Shown here one piece after another: positions 42,151 to 54,600 of a stretch of 64,000 nucleotides of DNA (positions are counted from its first letter, which is position 1; each line of letters opens with the position of its first letter). Source of the stretch: Breviolum minutum Mf 1.05b.01 (taxonomy: Eukaryota > Sar > Dinophyceae > Suessiales > Symbiodiniaceae); NCBI GenBank assembly GCA_000507305.1, contig DF239278.1:133479-197478 (forward strand), read 5' to 3'. The translations under genes were made by a program, and so were the position numbers. The notes beneath the pieces are model-generated. The model was not told the DNA's origin. It was given only the letters and a program-made list of their open reading frames with translations, and made no database searches.

Positions 42151-44511
42151 TCAGGGTCCATCCAAAGGAGAAAATAGCCTTTCAACCCTTACCCAAGAGA
42201 TCCTAATCGTATCCATCTTGATTTGGGGGAAAGCAACACTGGGCTGCACATCCCATGACCTTTGTGCGTTGTCAGGGTTCCCTGCCTTGAAGATTCCATA
42301 GTCCCGGTCATGGGTGAAGGATAAGCACACGGGATCAGGAGGGCCACTCTCCCGCTTATAGCCCGTTGAACGGTTTTGCACGTTGAATCTTGACCAATGC
42401 CGTGAGCGTCGATATTCAATATTTCCTCTGTGCCAACGCCCCCGGACTAAACAAAAATAGAAGCCTCTTGCCAAATGGTCTTGTTCAAACTATCAGGGGA
42501 AGACGTCGCCCAAAAAGCAGTTTTTGAATTGATTGATTTATTTTTACCAATATTACTCAGTATATTTCATCCAGACCACCACCACCGCCAGCAACAACAG
42601 CAACAAAGAAAAAAGCCTTGCTGTTGCAGCAAAAGAATCGAGCCCACAGGATCAGATTCAATCGCTCTCCTTCAACAATATCATCAGCGCCGTGGCGTCG
42701 GTGACCACGATGAACAACACAATGACCTACTTTGTGTTGATACTGCAGACTTGCCTTGCGATGATCTGTCGCGCCCTGATCACCACAGAATTGCAGCCCT
42801 GCACCCTTGAAGTCTTTACCCAAGCATATATTGAAGGTGACATCACTATCATCTGTGTGCATGTCCAAGCCCAAGTCTTCGCCAACCTTGTATCGGACCA
42901 CGAAGGTATGATGCCTATCAAAGTGAGATCCAACACCTGGATAAAGATACTGCGCCAATGGCTGCAACAACTTGTGGCAAAGCTGGTCCAAGGCTGACTC
43001 CATGCCAATTTCATTGACAACGATGCCGTAATTGTTCATGCTGTTGGGCCGGCGTGCCGGCAAGCCAGTGGCATGAAATTTGTCAAGCTCTTCGACAAAG
43101 GCCCTGCAGAGCTCCGGCTTGAACAAAGGAACCGAATATATCTCCTCTGCTTCTTTCGTCAAGATTGCGGACCACGATTCTGGCGAATTCAGGCAACATG
43201 CATTCCAATAGTCAGGATGCATAGTCTCCACTGTGTAGGCTCTTTGTGGGTCAAAAAGCCAGTCATGTTCCCGCAGTTCTTTGTATTTCGAAATGACCTT
43301 GAGACGTTCCTGATTCGATTCGCTGGCTTCATCGGCAGAGTCGTCATCATCTTCGCAGAAATTGCCGGGATCATTGAGCAAGGCAATGGCAGCACGTACT
43401 GTCCTGCACAACGGTGACATGTTGACATCAGTTACATCAGTTACTGAAACTGCCTCAGCAAGAGCAGCTTCATCCATCACACCATTTGACTTCACAAAGG
43501 TGCTGTGCACCCAGCTGTGCACACGAACTTCTGCAGGCGACTTGGGCCATGCCGAATTCACCTTCAACTGCAGTCGAAGATAGGAGCTGTATGCGGAGTT
43601 TGCAGGCCCGTTGACCACCAGGGTGAAAACCCATGGGCCTGCATCTTTCGGCACAAAGAGTTCTGTGCCGTCCTGTCAGTAAAACAGCACTCACAGCCAG
43701 GGAGTTCCAGAACCTAACTACCATTGCTGGCACTCGAAGAAAACAATCAAGGTTCTTTTCATATTACTTTTTTGCTAGACTTAACAGATACTGACAAGCT
43801 TGGTATCACAAAATGGACTTGCATGCGCTTGTTTGGACTGTCCTCTGCGACAGCCATCAGTTCTGGCCCATGCACGCTAATGACCTTTGGCTCCTCCTCA
43901 AGTTTGGCAACCTCTGCTTTCAGCGCTTCCATCACCTCGACTGCATCTCTGCCATCCTGCGACCAAGCTAAGGGCTCAAACCTTCCAAATCCTACTGGTA
44001 CATGGAATTCTGGTATCCTGCACTCACAAACTCAGTGGCTCCTCTGGGAGTGAAAATGTGCTCGGCATCTCTGGCCGAATAACTTTGGATACGTCCATTG
44101 GTGCAAAGATAAGTGCACCGCCAAAGGCAGGATCCAACTCAACCTGCAAGTCTAAGAAGGGCGTTTGGAAGATGATGCTTGCAACTCCTGAATGTTAGGC
44201 ATTCGTCCACGTGCCGTTTTAAAAACCAAAGCCTATGCCACACATCCTTCAGCTCCAAATGCCCTGCCTGATATGGTGCTGTCTTCTTTGCAGGCCAGTG
44301 ATCCTGGCAAAGGAATGACATCAGCATCTACGGTTTGCATGAAGTCATGACCAGCTACTTGGAAGAGCCTCTCGATAGTGTAGGGCCACCACTTTTCCAC
44401 TGGCCCAGCCATCAGAGCCCATGTTGCAAGAAACACGATCGCCAATGGCAAAGCGTAGACTGCTATTGCCATCTTCCACTGGTGCCATGGCGTGGTGAAG
44501 CAGTGAGGCAA
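42151..44511 (-). CDS. UBC-like (inactive E2 fold) plus OGFOD2-type 2OG-Fe(II) oxygenase
   Basis: Exon 42640-43672 joins exon 42151-42425 (stop TGA) in frame by a GA-AG intron. The C-terminal part matches OGFOD2: [16 protein letters not shown], iron ligands in the HxD of DMHTDDSD and the distal His of HRRHGA, and the 2-oxoglutarate Arg in GERLNLILW, ending [17 protein letters not shown]. The part before it has E2 order: [20 protein letters not shown], a Pro-containing turn, [10 protein letters not shown] where the active Cys should be, and a final helix IALLNDP. The Cys is absent, so any E2 role would be non-catalytic. An upstream exon ending at 43810 gives a helix ([16 protein letters not shown]); exon from 44143 and an N-terminal exon at 44511 with a membrane anchor ([18 protein letters not shown]) probably belong, but their joins are inferred. 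Confidence 0.85.
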
Positions 44512-44900
44512 AGGCTATTTACAATGCTTGATATGCTGCACCTGTCAGGGAACTACTAGAGATGAAAATCTGTCTACCTACAGTGTCAAACGATTCCGTA
44601 TGAAGTTGTTGCATACGTCTTGAACGTTGTTTTGGGGTGTAGGTCGACTCAAACTTGATGCTGAACAGAGCAGTTTTTCCGGGGCGTCGCAAAGTACGCA
44701 CAGATTAAGGCCGACCGGCAAATAGTGAGAGGCCATCAAAATGTAAAGATCATCCACAATTTCCTGTGAATCGTTGCTTATGTTGCTTCACCTTTTCACG
44801 CTCGCACGGTGCTTTGTCCATGCAGGGGAAGCACCGCGATAATCTGGGGCTCAGACTCTTAGACCTCAAGCTGCGCAAACAGAAGCAGGTTTGCGTTGAC
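44512..44900. other. Intergenic stretch
   Basis: Lies between the oxygenase start and the last exon placed for the ankyrin gene. No exon, repeat or RNA gene supported. Confidence 0.4.
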
Positions 44901-44914
44901 CGGATCCACACCAT

Positions 44915-46417
44915 TGGTGCCTTGTTCATGAAATCCATGAACCTTGGCTTGTCCCAGGCGTCTTTCATTTCTTTGGCCTGCCACGGGGTGTAGGATATCT
45001 ATCAAATTTTAAGGATGGATTCCATGCTCATGAAGGCACTAGTCACACAAGAAACATCTGCGACCTTCATCATTCCCACCCTCGCCAGGCTTGCTTTGTC
45101 CAGGCTTGAGGGCTCCTTGGATGTATACTCTCGAAAGCTGTTTTTTGAGAAACGTGAAAAGTGAAACATGTACATTTACATGATGTATGGGATGAAACTG
45201 AAACCATTTTCAAGAAAAAACATGTTGATAGAAGATACAAGTTCAGATTTCAGTACAATTGTCTTTTCCCAGCTTTCCTATCTTTGTATAGGCCACCTTC
45301 AACATGTTTGAGCGTCGCTTCTTGTCTCATTTGCGTAGCTTGTGGAAGATCGAGCACAAAAAGTGACAACCTGAGACTAAGATGCAAGCAGCTGCCTCCA
45401 AGGCATCAAAAGCCAGGCTCAGCTCCTGCCGAGGTATCCCTTGATCTCATTGGTGCAAGACACGTGTAAGCTTCGGTGGGTTTTCTAAAAGCTTCCTCTT
45501 TGGTACTGGCATTCTTCAGGATGTTGGTTGGTGCGTCCCATGCCTTCCAAAAGTCAAGCTTTGCCATGGTGGTATGACTGACAGACAAGAATTGGCACAA
45601 GCAAAACTGCACATCTGCCTCGGCTCCTTCTTTGCTGCCACTGATGCCAAGGATTGCTTTACAACCATCTGCATTCTCCACCTTGATCGGAATCTTTTCA
45701 AAGACCTGTAACTGTAAGCTTTTTATTCTGTAACTTGATAAATAATTTTGAAATAATCCACAGTTCCAATCCCACACCTCTCTTTCAGCCCCCTTGTCAA
45801 GCAGCAGCTTCGAGATGAAGTAGAAGTCATACCTCAAGCCAATGACATAATCCTTTTTTGGGACTAACCCATCGCATCATAGAGGTCCCCACTCCACGCT
45901 CATGTGCAATGCTGTCTGCCCTTTAAAGTTCTGTGCCCGAACCTTAGTGCGAGCCAGATATGATCTACCTTTTGGAGGGAAAAAAAAATGCCATTCACCT
46001 CAAAATACCATCACATCAATCAAATCAATCACCAAGTCTCCAGCATCGGCCTTCCAGGTGATCAGCATTTCGGTAAGCTCTCGATGGCCTGTGGGTTTTA
46101 CAAAAGTTCAGGGTAGCAGTTAGTGCCTACTGATTCTAGTGTAGTTCTACAAGACACGGAAGGTAGAATGTAGGCCGTGAGGGGTTTAAGATCAACTTGG
46201 TCCCAAGCCATTTTGAACCGAGATATGCAGTGCTTGATTGCCAGTTTTGGGATCAGCAGCCCCTCAGTGGCAGATCAGTCTTCGAGTTCCAGTCTTGCAT
46301 ATACAGCTCCAGTGCATTTAGCTGCGCACTAGCAGCAACCTGCTTTGACCTCAATTCAAACTATCTCCATTCCGGCATACAAACCTTTAGAAGACTTGAA
46401 GCCATGGATTCCATCAT
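44915..46417 (-). CDS. Ankyrin-repeat protein
   Basis: Ankyrin repeats bind protein partners; the target is unknown. Exons placed on the minus strand: probable start 46385-46417 (MMESMASSLLK); about 46230-46282 (KTGNQALHISVQN); about 46000-46110 (GHRELTEMLITWKADAG); about 45905-45945 (VRAQNFKGQTALHMSVE); 45778-45832 (YDFYFISKLLLDKGAERE); 45619-45681 (ENADGCKAILGISGSKEGAE); from 45543 (AWDAPTNILKNASTKE); about 45395-45440 (ELSLAFDALEAA); about 45065-45115 (SSLDKASLARVGMMK); about 44915-44985 (AKEMKDAWDKPRFMDFM). The repeats GNQALHIS..NGHRELTEMLI and GQTALHMSVE...ISKLLLDKGA are classical. Donors include GT, GC and GA. The start and the final stop are inferred. Confidence 0.8.
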
Positions 46418-46680
46418 GGGAGCTGAGGCAACCGCAACCTAGCATCTTTGACAAATGTTTGCACCTGTGCACGGCACCAAATTGGATCAAGCAAAAAACA
46501 AAAATACCGACCGTCCTAGAGCTTTATCACAGCTGGTCTCGCCTCATTCTTCGATTTTCCCCATCCTAGGTGCCAGTAAGTGAGAAACGGGAGAACCACA
46601 CCGCAAAAGCATGCATATCACAAGGCTTTGATTCAAGCAAAATGAGGTGTAAACTCAATGAAGAGTGAAATTTGCCTCAG

Positions 46681-47520
46681 CTAAACGAGTTGCACACCAA
46701 ATGATGCTCCTTGAGACCAGCACCACGATTTCTGATTGAGATCCCTGCCGATAAATTCCGCATCTACCTGTTTGCTATCATCCTCTTCTTGATCTGCCTC
46801 CTGGTGGGCCTCTGACGTGCTATCCTTTGTGGCAATATTGGCTTTGCCAGGCTTGCCATCTAAAGGCTTCTTCGATATGCTTCTTTTCTCAGCTTTGTCC
46901 TCTTTTTCAGATGCTTTCTCCGCCTTCTCTTCCTTGTCCTCCTCTTTTTCCTTTTTCACTCCTTTTGCTTTTTCTTTTCCTCCTTCATCGCTCTTTACGT
47001 CTTTGTCATCTTTCAATTGCTCTGCCTCAGAAATGGCCCAGTGATCCACTTCACATGTGCACTGATCGTGGCTGATGCAGCCAACTCCTAAGCCATGCAC
47101 AAATGGCTTTGCTTTGTCCTCTTTCGTCTTTTTCCCTTTCTTCCTTTCAGGACCGGGCAGGATGAGGTCACGAGGTTCGATCCAACATTTGTGTCTATCA
47201 AAGTCAAGGGGCGCTTTTCCACCTTTCTTGTCAGGCGTTGCATCCTGGCAAGCCATCCCCGATCCCCGGAAGTGTTTTTCTTGTCATGCTGATTGGTTCC
47301 CAATCCTCCTCTGCAGGAAGTGTGTCGGGCTGTGCCTTGACACAGGAGTAAAAACAGCACAGGTGTATCCAAATTGATATCTGAAAGTCTGCAGGCCCAG
47401 GCCCGATCCAAAGAGCAGCAACACAAGGCCTGTGCAACAGTCAACTGAGCGCCATAGACTGCGCATAACTAAGAGTGCACTCCACACTGAGGCACAGACC
47501 GTGGCAGATAAGGCTCCCAC
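46681..47520 (-). CDS. Lys/Glu-rich protein, function unknown
   Basis: The last exon, about 46681-47242 (acceptor TTGCCAG|GATGC), ends at a stop at 46681. It encodes PLDFDRHKCWIEPRDLILPG, a Cys-containing HDQCTCEVDHWAISEAEQ patch, and about 70 residues almost wholly Lys, Glu, Asp and Ala, likely a disordered or coiled segment. An upstream frame starting at 47520 has a hydrophobic N-terminus (VCASVWSALLVM) and could be a signal anchor, but the join is not established. I do not recognise the family. Confidence 0.5.
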
Positions 47521-47852
47521 AGCGGGGAGATGTCATGAACAAGTTGTGTGCGGAATTTGTTGCTCGCTGAGCCCTCCACAGGAAGAAAAAGGTTCTAATT
47601 ACATCGTTTCTCATGCAAATCTTGACGTGATGCTCTAGTACATGTTATCTGACGTGTCCTCGCTTGCATTTCTCCATCGATATTGGGCCATTCTTCAGTC
47701 CGAATATCGACATTCCCATTTCGGGCTGCCGTGAAACGTAGCTCATAGAAACCCTACTTTCTCCATGAGCTGGCTACACTGTGTTGTCATAAACAACAGC
47801 TTTGGAGTTTGCCACTGATGAGTCTATCATTAGAAGACATAGATGCAATGCT

Positions 47853-47962
47853 ACGGTTGATGAAAGAAATCCTGCACCAATTGAGATGTATATATAAAAA
47901 GCTTTGTATATCAGAGGAGATTTTCCTCTATCAACTGGTGCAGGATTTCTTCCATCAACCGT
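47853..47962. ncRNA. Candidate 110-base hairpin, 27-bp stem
   Basis: The left arm (47853-47879, starting ACGGTTGATG and ending CCTGCACCA) pairs with the right arm (47936-47962) over 27 positions with one A-C mismatch. The 56-base AT-rich interior has a second small hairpin (AGAGGA/TCCTCT). Shape and size fit a microRNA precursor of plant or algal type. It could also be a tiny inverted-repeat element; I saw no clear target-site duplication. It lies upstream of the Lys/Glu-rich gene, outside any exon. Confidence 0.6.
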
Positions 47963-48639
47963 GTGAATCTCTAAGACTCTATGGCACTAGTATGCAAATA
48001 ATGTGCAATCTTGCATGTACGGCCTGCACGGGCCTGCCATGAAACATCATGAAACCCGTTCCGAGAACTCTCAATTCCACTAAGTGAACGAGCACTCACC
48101 CCTCCCGCTCGCAGAAGGACTCTGCTTCTGGAGTGCAAAGGTGATATCGCTGTCGTTGTGCTACACTGATATGTGACCTGCTTCAGCAAAAACGAAAGTC
48201 TTCAGAGGACTGTGCTGAAACGGCACCCAGTCAGTTGCTTTGCACTTCTGACTAGATTTTCAGGTAATTCTGCACTTCCAAGTGCACCCTTAGAGGCCGA
48301 AAATCGAGCTGCTTGATTTACACAAGAAACTTGATCCTCACATGTGGCACTTGGCACTTGGAAGCTGTAAGTCTGAAATTGCTGGAGGAGAGATTCAAGA
48401 GACTCAATCCTCGACATGCAAATCACACGACTCGAAGGCCAGTTCCTTCGGTCTCAATCATCATATATCATCATCTTCCGCACCGATCGGCTTGGACTTG
48501 TCCAACCTGAGCGCAGTTTTCAGAGAAATCGAAGAAAATCATACAACTTAGATACGAAGTGTTCAAGGCAGAATTCTTGATCCTCAAAACATCTCAAATT
48601 GGGCGAAGAGGATTCGGAAGGAGCCAATAGAGTCAAGGG

Positions 48640-51600
48640 GCCACCTGCTCATTGATCCTGGAACAAAGTCACCCTGCAGTGACATCTCCTTGGGGCAAGT
48701 TGCTAGTGAAGTCAGTGCTGAGTGGCGAAATCAAAATTTGACAATGCAAGACATACCGCAATGCCTCGCACGCAAGGAAGCACTGCAGAGTGGTGTCAAC
48801 TGCAAGGCCGAAGACATTCCTCAACCGAATAAGCAATCTGCTGTGTCTGCTAAGGTTGGTCCAAACAGAGCATGGTAAGATTGACATGATTCAAGAACTC
48901 ACATAAACCACGACAAAACGTGAAGAATAGCAACGCAAGGGTTCCCTCATTCAGATGAGTCTCATGAAAAGCTTCGCGACCTCAGCGAAGTTTCGATTTT
49001 TGGCAGATTTTTTTCCCGGAGCAAATCGTTTGCCAAAAGCACTTCTGACTTCGCCAAGGACGACAGCTGTACAGACAAAATGAAGAAGTAACCAGCAGAT
49101 ACCATATCAACATTGTGTTACATCACAAGCACAAATACCAACTGATCATGTACGCAGTATTTAGTCATTCATACGTATTTGTGTAAATGAATTTCTTGAT
49201 ACAGTCAAAATACAGGGGTTCAATCAAGTATAGACGGGCATGAAGAATCATGAAGAACTATATCTACAAATGTGGTATGGTATCTTCAGAAAAAAGTTAC
49301 GCGCTCATGATTCTCACATACAAGGGATCACGAGGCACAAAGGAAAGGCCTCTCTTGTACTACGTATCGTTCTTTGGACCCAGTGGGCGCCATGCTACAG
49401 CTTTTGGAGCGCATACCATAAGTTTCACTCTTAAACAATTCTATAATTCTATATATAATTCGGTCCAAGACGCCACATAGGCGGTACATCCATAGATGAC
49501 AAGACAAATAGCTGGTGCAACTTCAGGGTAAAGTCCAGTAAGAATCACATACCCCAAAGCCACGCTCACAGCAATGATGAACAGGAATCCGATGACGTTG
49601 ATCATCGCCTTAATCAATCACTGATGCTAAATTGCCTCATAAGACCCCAAAAAGCTGATGAAAGATCTGACGCTGCCTCCTTCAGACATGTCACTCCGAG
49701 GACAGCGACAACACCAAATCGGAATGCATTTCTCAGAATCAAGAAGAAGGCTTTCTTGGCTGATGTGCAGAAATTTGTGCCCATCAATGCAACCTGGATA
49801 TAGGCGTTCCTCAGCTTTGATGTTCTTCAATCTCTGCATACCGAAATCATGGCACTTGCAATGCAATACATATTTGCGTTGCACTAAGAAGTTGCAACCC
49901 TTGGCCACTTGCTGCTGGCAGGAGACTTGTTCAGGAATTTCACCTGGTGACAAAATAAAGGTAGTATGCATCTCAGGGAGCCCCTGAAGCTTGGGGTACA
50001 AAGGCAAGAACACCTGGAAGTAACTTCAAAAAAGCATGGACAAAGCATCTGAACATCTGAGCACCAAACGCACTTCTCAAAGCACCAGATGCAGAAACCA
50101 CAAATCTTCAGGACCATGACCAGCACTTTGTTCTTTGCTTGCTTTGCTTGCTTCCTCATTCGCGGAAGCAAAAGCTGTGTCGAGGCGATGCTGGGAAGAC
50201 ATCAGCAGTGAGGTTGACATGGACTCTGATTTCTGATGATGTCAGTCTCCGTTTGCATCCGAGCTGCTCATAGTACTTGAGAATGGCTCTGATTAATTGA
50301 ATCACTGCAATGATAAAGGAACCAAAAGCCAAAGAGCCCAGATGGTATCGAAACACGTTCCTCCGCACGGTCAAGCTGCCAATTGCCAGAGATGTCACAT
50401 TTGCGTCCCGGACTCAAATCCAAGTGTAATCAGAACATACCACTGAGGTCATCACCAAGTGGACTGCGCAATCACCTAGGCGTTTGCCAACCACAAAGGT
50501 GGATTTGTGCGAAACCTTACGTTGCTGAACCTTCCATGAAGCCGGGCTTCTTTTCCCCAAAACAGCCGAGCTACTCGACGAGATCCTTTTTCTGAATTGC
50601 TTGTAAAGAACCAAACTCCAACAGCCCCGGCAATGAGGCATTGCCCGATGGCAATGTTCAGAGCCTCAGAATTGCGACCAGATATACTTTGCCTAGTCAT
50701 CACAAATCAAACATACACAAAAGCTGTGAAAGTGATGGGAAATCTGTCATTCGAGTCGAGGCATCGGCGTTGTTCCAAAAGAATACAAAGAGAGAAACCT
50801 TGGTGCATTGAACATGATTGAGCCGTTGTTTACCAGTGCTTTTGTCCTTGCAAAAAAAAAACGCAAGAAAGAGAGCACTCAAGCTGGGCAACTGCAAAAC
50901 GCCAATCAAAAATGTAGCGCGGAGGTGAACATTTCCAGCAAGCATAGCCGGCAGTCGCATTGACCAATTCACCTGAAGCAGCGTCTCTAGTCAAGCGGAT
51001 GCGAAACAGTCACACCTGTAGACCTATATGGTCAATTCACGAAGTCACCCCGTTTGAATATGCTGGCAAGGTGCAAGCTTCAGACTTGTAAACACTTCCC
51101 ACTGGCCATTTGTCAGTACACTTTCCTGGTACAGTTTCCTTAAATGGACAATGGCTGTGGAGGGACAATTCGGGAGATACTTGGTGCTTTCTGGTATTTG
51201 GCCCTGTTTCTCCTGGCACTTCCTACTTTTTTAGATGCCGGAGACAAATTCTGTGCCAAGAAGGTTTTGGCATATCAAATCAATTCAAATCAAACACTTT
51301 GACAACAAAAATCGCAATGCAAAGACCCAGACGACAACCATGAAGCACAAGTTGCTGTTCCGTAGGCTTCTTCATAGGTAAGATAAGCTCCCTGATTGCA
51401 AAAGGATGCAAAAGGCACGGCTTTGCTCCGATTGCTACATGCATCAAATTTGTGTGCTGCAATTTGGTCACGAGCTAGCCTTCGGTGTGTAGCCATCAGG
51501 AACTTGCGAGATCAGAAAGCTGGCTGAGAGTGCCCAAAGTAAAATCCAAAGGATACCAATGGCTGCTTGGATGGCAGGCACGATCAGGATCCTGGCAGAA

Positions 51601-54600
51601 AAGAAATTGGATGAGTCAATCAAGGATTAAAGATCAAAAACTGATTTCGAATGGTAGCTACCACGCAACACCCTGCAGCTGTGATTTGCCACAATCTTGT
51701 GCTTTCTCCGATCCATCTTGCCTAGGGGTGTCTTTGACAAATATTGCCGCCACTTCATTGACTGCAATGGCTAAGCGAATCCTGCGGAGCACACGAAGAA
51801 TGAAATAGAGTGAACATAAAACTGCTTCTCAACAGGTATGCCGCTGAGAATGCAGAAACTGACATGGAAGTCCTGTCAAGAAGACAGCACACCAGCAAAA
51901 GATAGATGGCGGCCAAAACCCATAGCACATATGCAACGATTTCCAGGAGAGTTCTCACTTCGTTGTTTGTGATTGCATATCCATCCGTACACTCCTCAGA
52001 ACGCCACTGGCCAATTGGAACTCGAAATGCGGCAAGCAGACATGAGCACACGGAATCAGTCCCCACATGCGCCGAGTCGCTGGAGCAATGACACCCACGG
52101 GGCTGCAAGTTTGCCACTTGACACTGGTATCTGTTGTGAAGCACCAGATGGTTGCAGCTTTGTTGATATCGCTGGTGTTGTATGGGTTGCGGCAGAAGCT
52201 GTTACTTGCCAAACCTGACAGGTAATCGCTGACTGGCATGGATTTGATAGACTCCGACTCCGATCATATTTGGGCGGAGACTGTTGAAAGGGCTTGAGGA
52301 AATAGGGCACTATCCAGCCTGAGTTTGGATATGCCGTACTCGTGTAGGCAGCTGCTCCGCCTGTAGGGAGGATTTGATGCAGGCTCTCAGTTCATCAATG
52401 CAGCTAAGGCCATGACCTACACCCCACTCTTCACATTCATACCCCATCTTCGTGCGGCTCTGAACACCACGATAGTCCCCACCATCCTTGGATACGGTGA
52501 GCACAACAGCACCATGATGGCAAATTTGGAATCCAACCCTCAACCCTCAGTTTCTTCTTTGCAAGCTTCAGGAAAACTTGCCACCCAGAATCTCCTGTCA
52601 AGGCTTCGCTGGTTGATTGACCAGACACTGCATTAGAAGCAGCAGTGGTTGCCGTTACCTTAGTCAGAGATGGGTTTGCAGATTTCGTGCGCTGTGCCTG
52701 CATCGAAAACAACACTCACGATGCAGTCAAAGATGCAGTGACTGCCACAGCAACTTGCTGGCCAGTTTCAAACAATCCGGCACCTGCATCTAGTCATGCT
52801 TGAATATCCTTGAATGGAATTCGAGTAGCCTAATTTCTCTGCATGTCTCTACTCTACATGATTAAGTGGACTTAGGGTCCTGGTCGCTATCGGCAAGCAA
52901 TGGCGCTACCACACATCCACCAAACAGCTGACACTTTACGGACTGACTGCAACTGAGCCCAGTTATTCCACACCAATCGCAACCAGCTGAAGCCAACCAC
53001 GCCACCTGCCTGCGCACTGCTTGCTGCGCACCCAGCAGAGACCGCCACCAACGCACAACTTGAGGAGCACCAAAAACACAGCACACCTTCAAACATCGGC
53101 GCCAAGATTCTCTGCGCAAAGTTCATACAAGACCATACAACATGCAGTATATAGTCTTTCAAACAAAGTTTCTTGTTTGGAAATCAATGCCAAGCGACCA
53201 AACACAGGGTCTGATCAAAAAGCGAAGGAGCACCATGAAGACGAAGCCAATCAAAAAGCTGCAAAATGCAACCTGTGGATGGGCACTTGCACAAATTCCC
53301 AGCAAACTATGCAAAACGGAATGTCCATCGCAGTACTGAGACTTTGCAGCCAGTTTAGAACCATGAATGCAGGAGAAGGCACGAGGAGGAATGCAGGAAG
53401 CGACTTCTCGAAATCACCCATCCATTTTCCAAATGTCTCCTGCCCCGGCAAAGCTTGCCCTTTCAACCATGGCAGAGCACTGGGCATGAAATGGTGTGGC
53501 CAAAGGCCAGAAGGAACAAAATCAAACAACGCAACCGGCATATCATGTCTCATTCCAGCTTCAGGTTTGCAACAAAGAGAGTCTGAACCACCAAATGCAC
53601 CCAATTCAAGCTGATGAGTGCAAAAGTCTCATCTCTCGGACACCTGTGCAAACATCATGAAATAGAGAGCCATAATTCAGACACTAGAAGTTGTCGAAAG
53701 TTCCATCGAAGGTGATAGCAAGCCACACTTACGGCCTACGGTAGACACACACAGACATATTCATATACGGTACTGTAAAAGAAAAATATATGTGTGTGTA
53801 TGAATATAAATATATACCTATAGCCGTATAGACGATACACATGTACACATTGCATATGAAAAACTAAGCTTCTCCACGGCAGCTCACCAGACCCCCATGA
53901 CCCTGGGCTCCGTAGAACTGTCTTGGAAAGAGGCAAGGCCAGTGCTTTCGAAGACAGATGCTGCAGCGGAGCCCATCGCATTCACCACGTCCGCACCTGG
54001 TGCCGAGGATTTCCAAAATGGCATTGAGTAACACTCGAAACAAACAGGATACAAATACGTAACATGTTGCCTATGATATCCAGATCAAGAGCACTGTCAT
54101 TAAGGTCATGTTCGATTTAGCGTGGCCATTTTTGAGAGCTGCACTCATCGAAAAGCTGCAGTAGCCAGCATACATCTCTTCAAACCTGACTCTTTTAGCA
54201 TTTGAAGACATTGCGAGCAAAGCAAAGGCTTCTGCAGTATCATCTTTACAGATTTCAATCATCGACCTTTGAAGAGAGGCAAATATTAAATCAACAAACT
54301 AAAATCTGGCTGTGACCCTGAAACAGTTTCTTGCAGAAGGGTGACTCCACACCCGGCATCGGAATGCATTTCGATGCATTATATGGGCACAGCGATTCAG
54401 GAAGGGCCTCAAGTCCATACTGATGGCAAGGTGGACACAACGCATCAAAGAGCCGGCTTCTCACAAAGCATCTGTATATAAGATATACAAATTAATTTAT
54501 CTATAATATATAAAAATACTGATAATCGGAATGATAGCACCACCACCACCACAACCACAACCACAACCACCCCTACAAAGATATAACTATAATAATCATC

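Noticed and set aside
46202..46222. Plus-strand match to the spliced leader with a 10-base core AGCCATTTTG (15 of 21 bases)
   Set aside because: It lies inside the minus-strand ankyrin gene with no plus-strand gene after it. A 10-base core is expected about 0.1 times by chance here.
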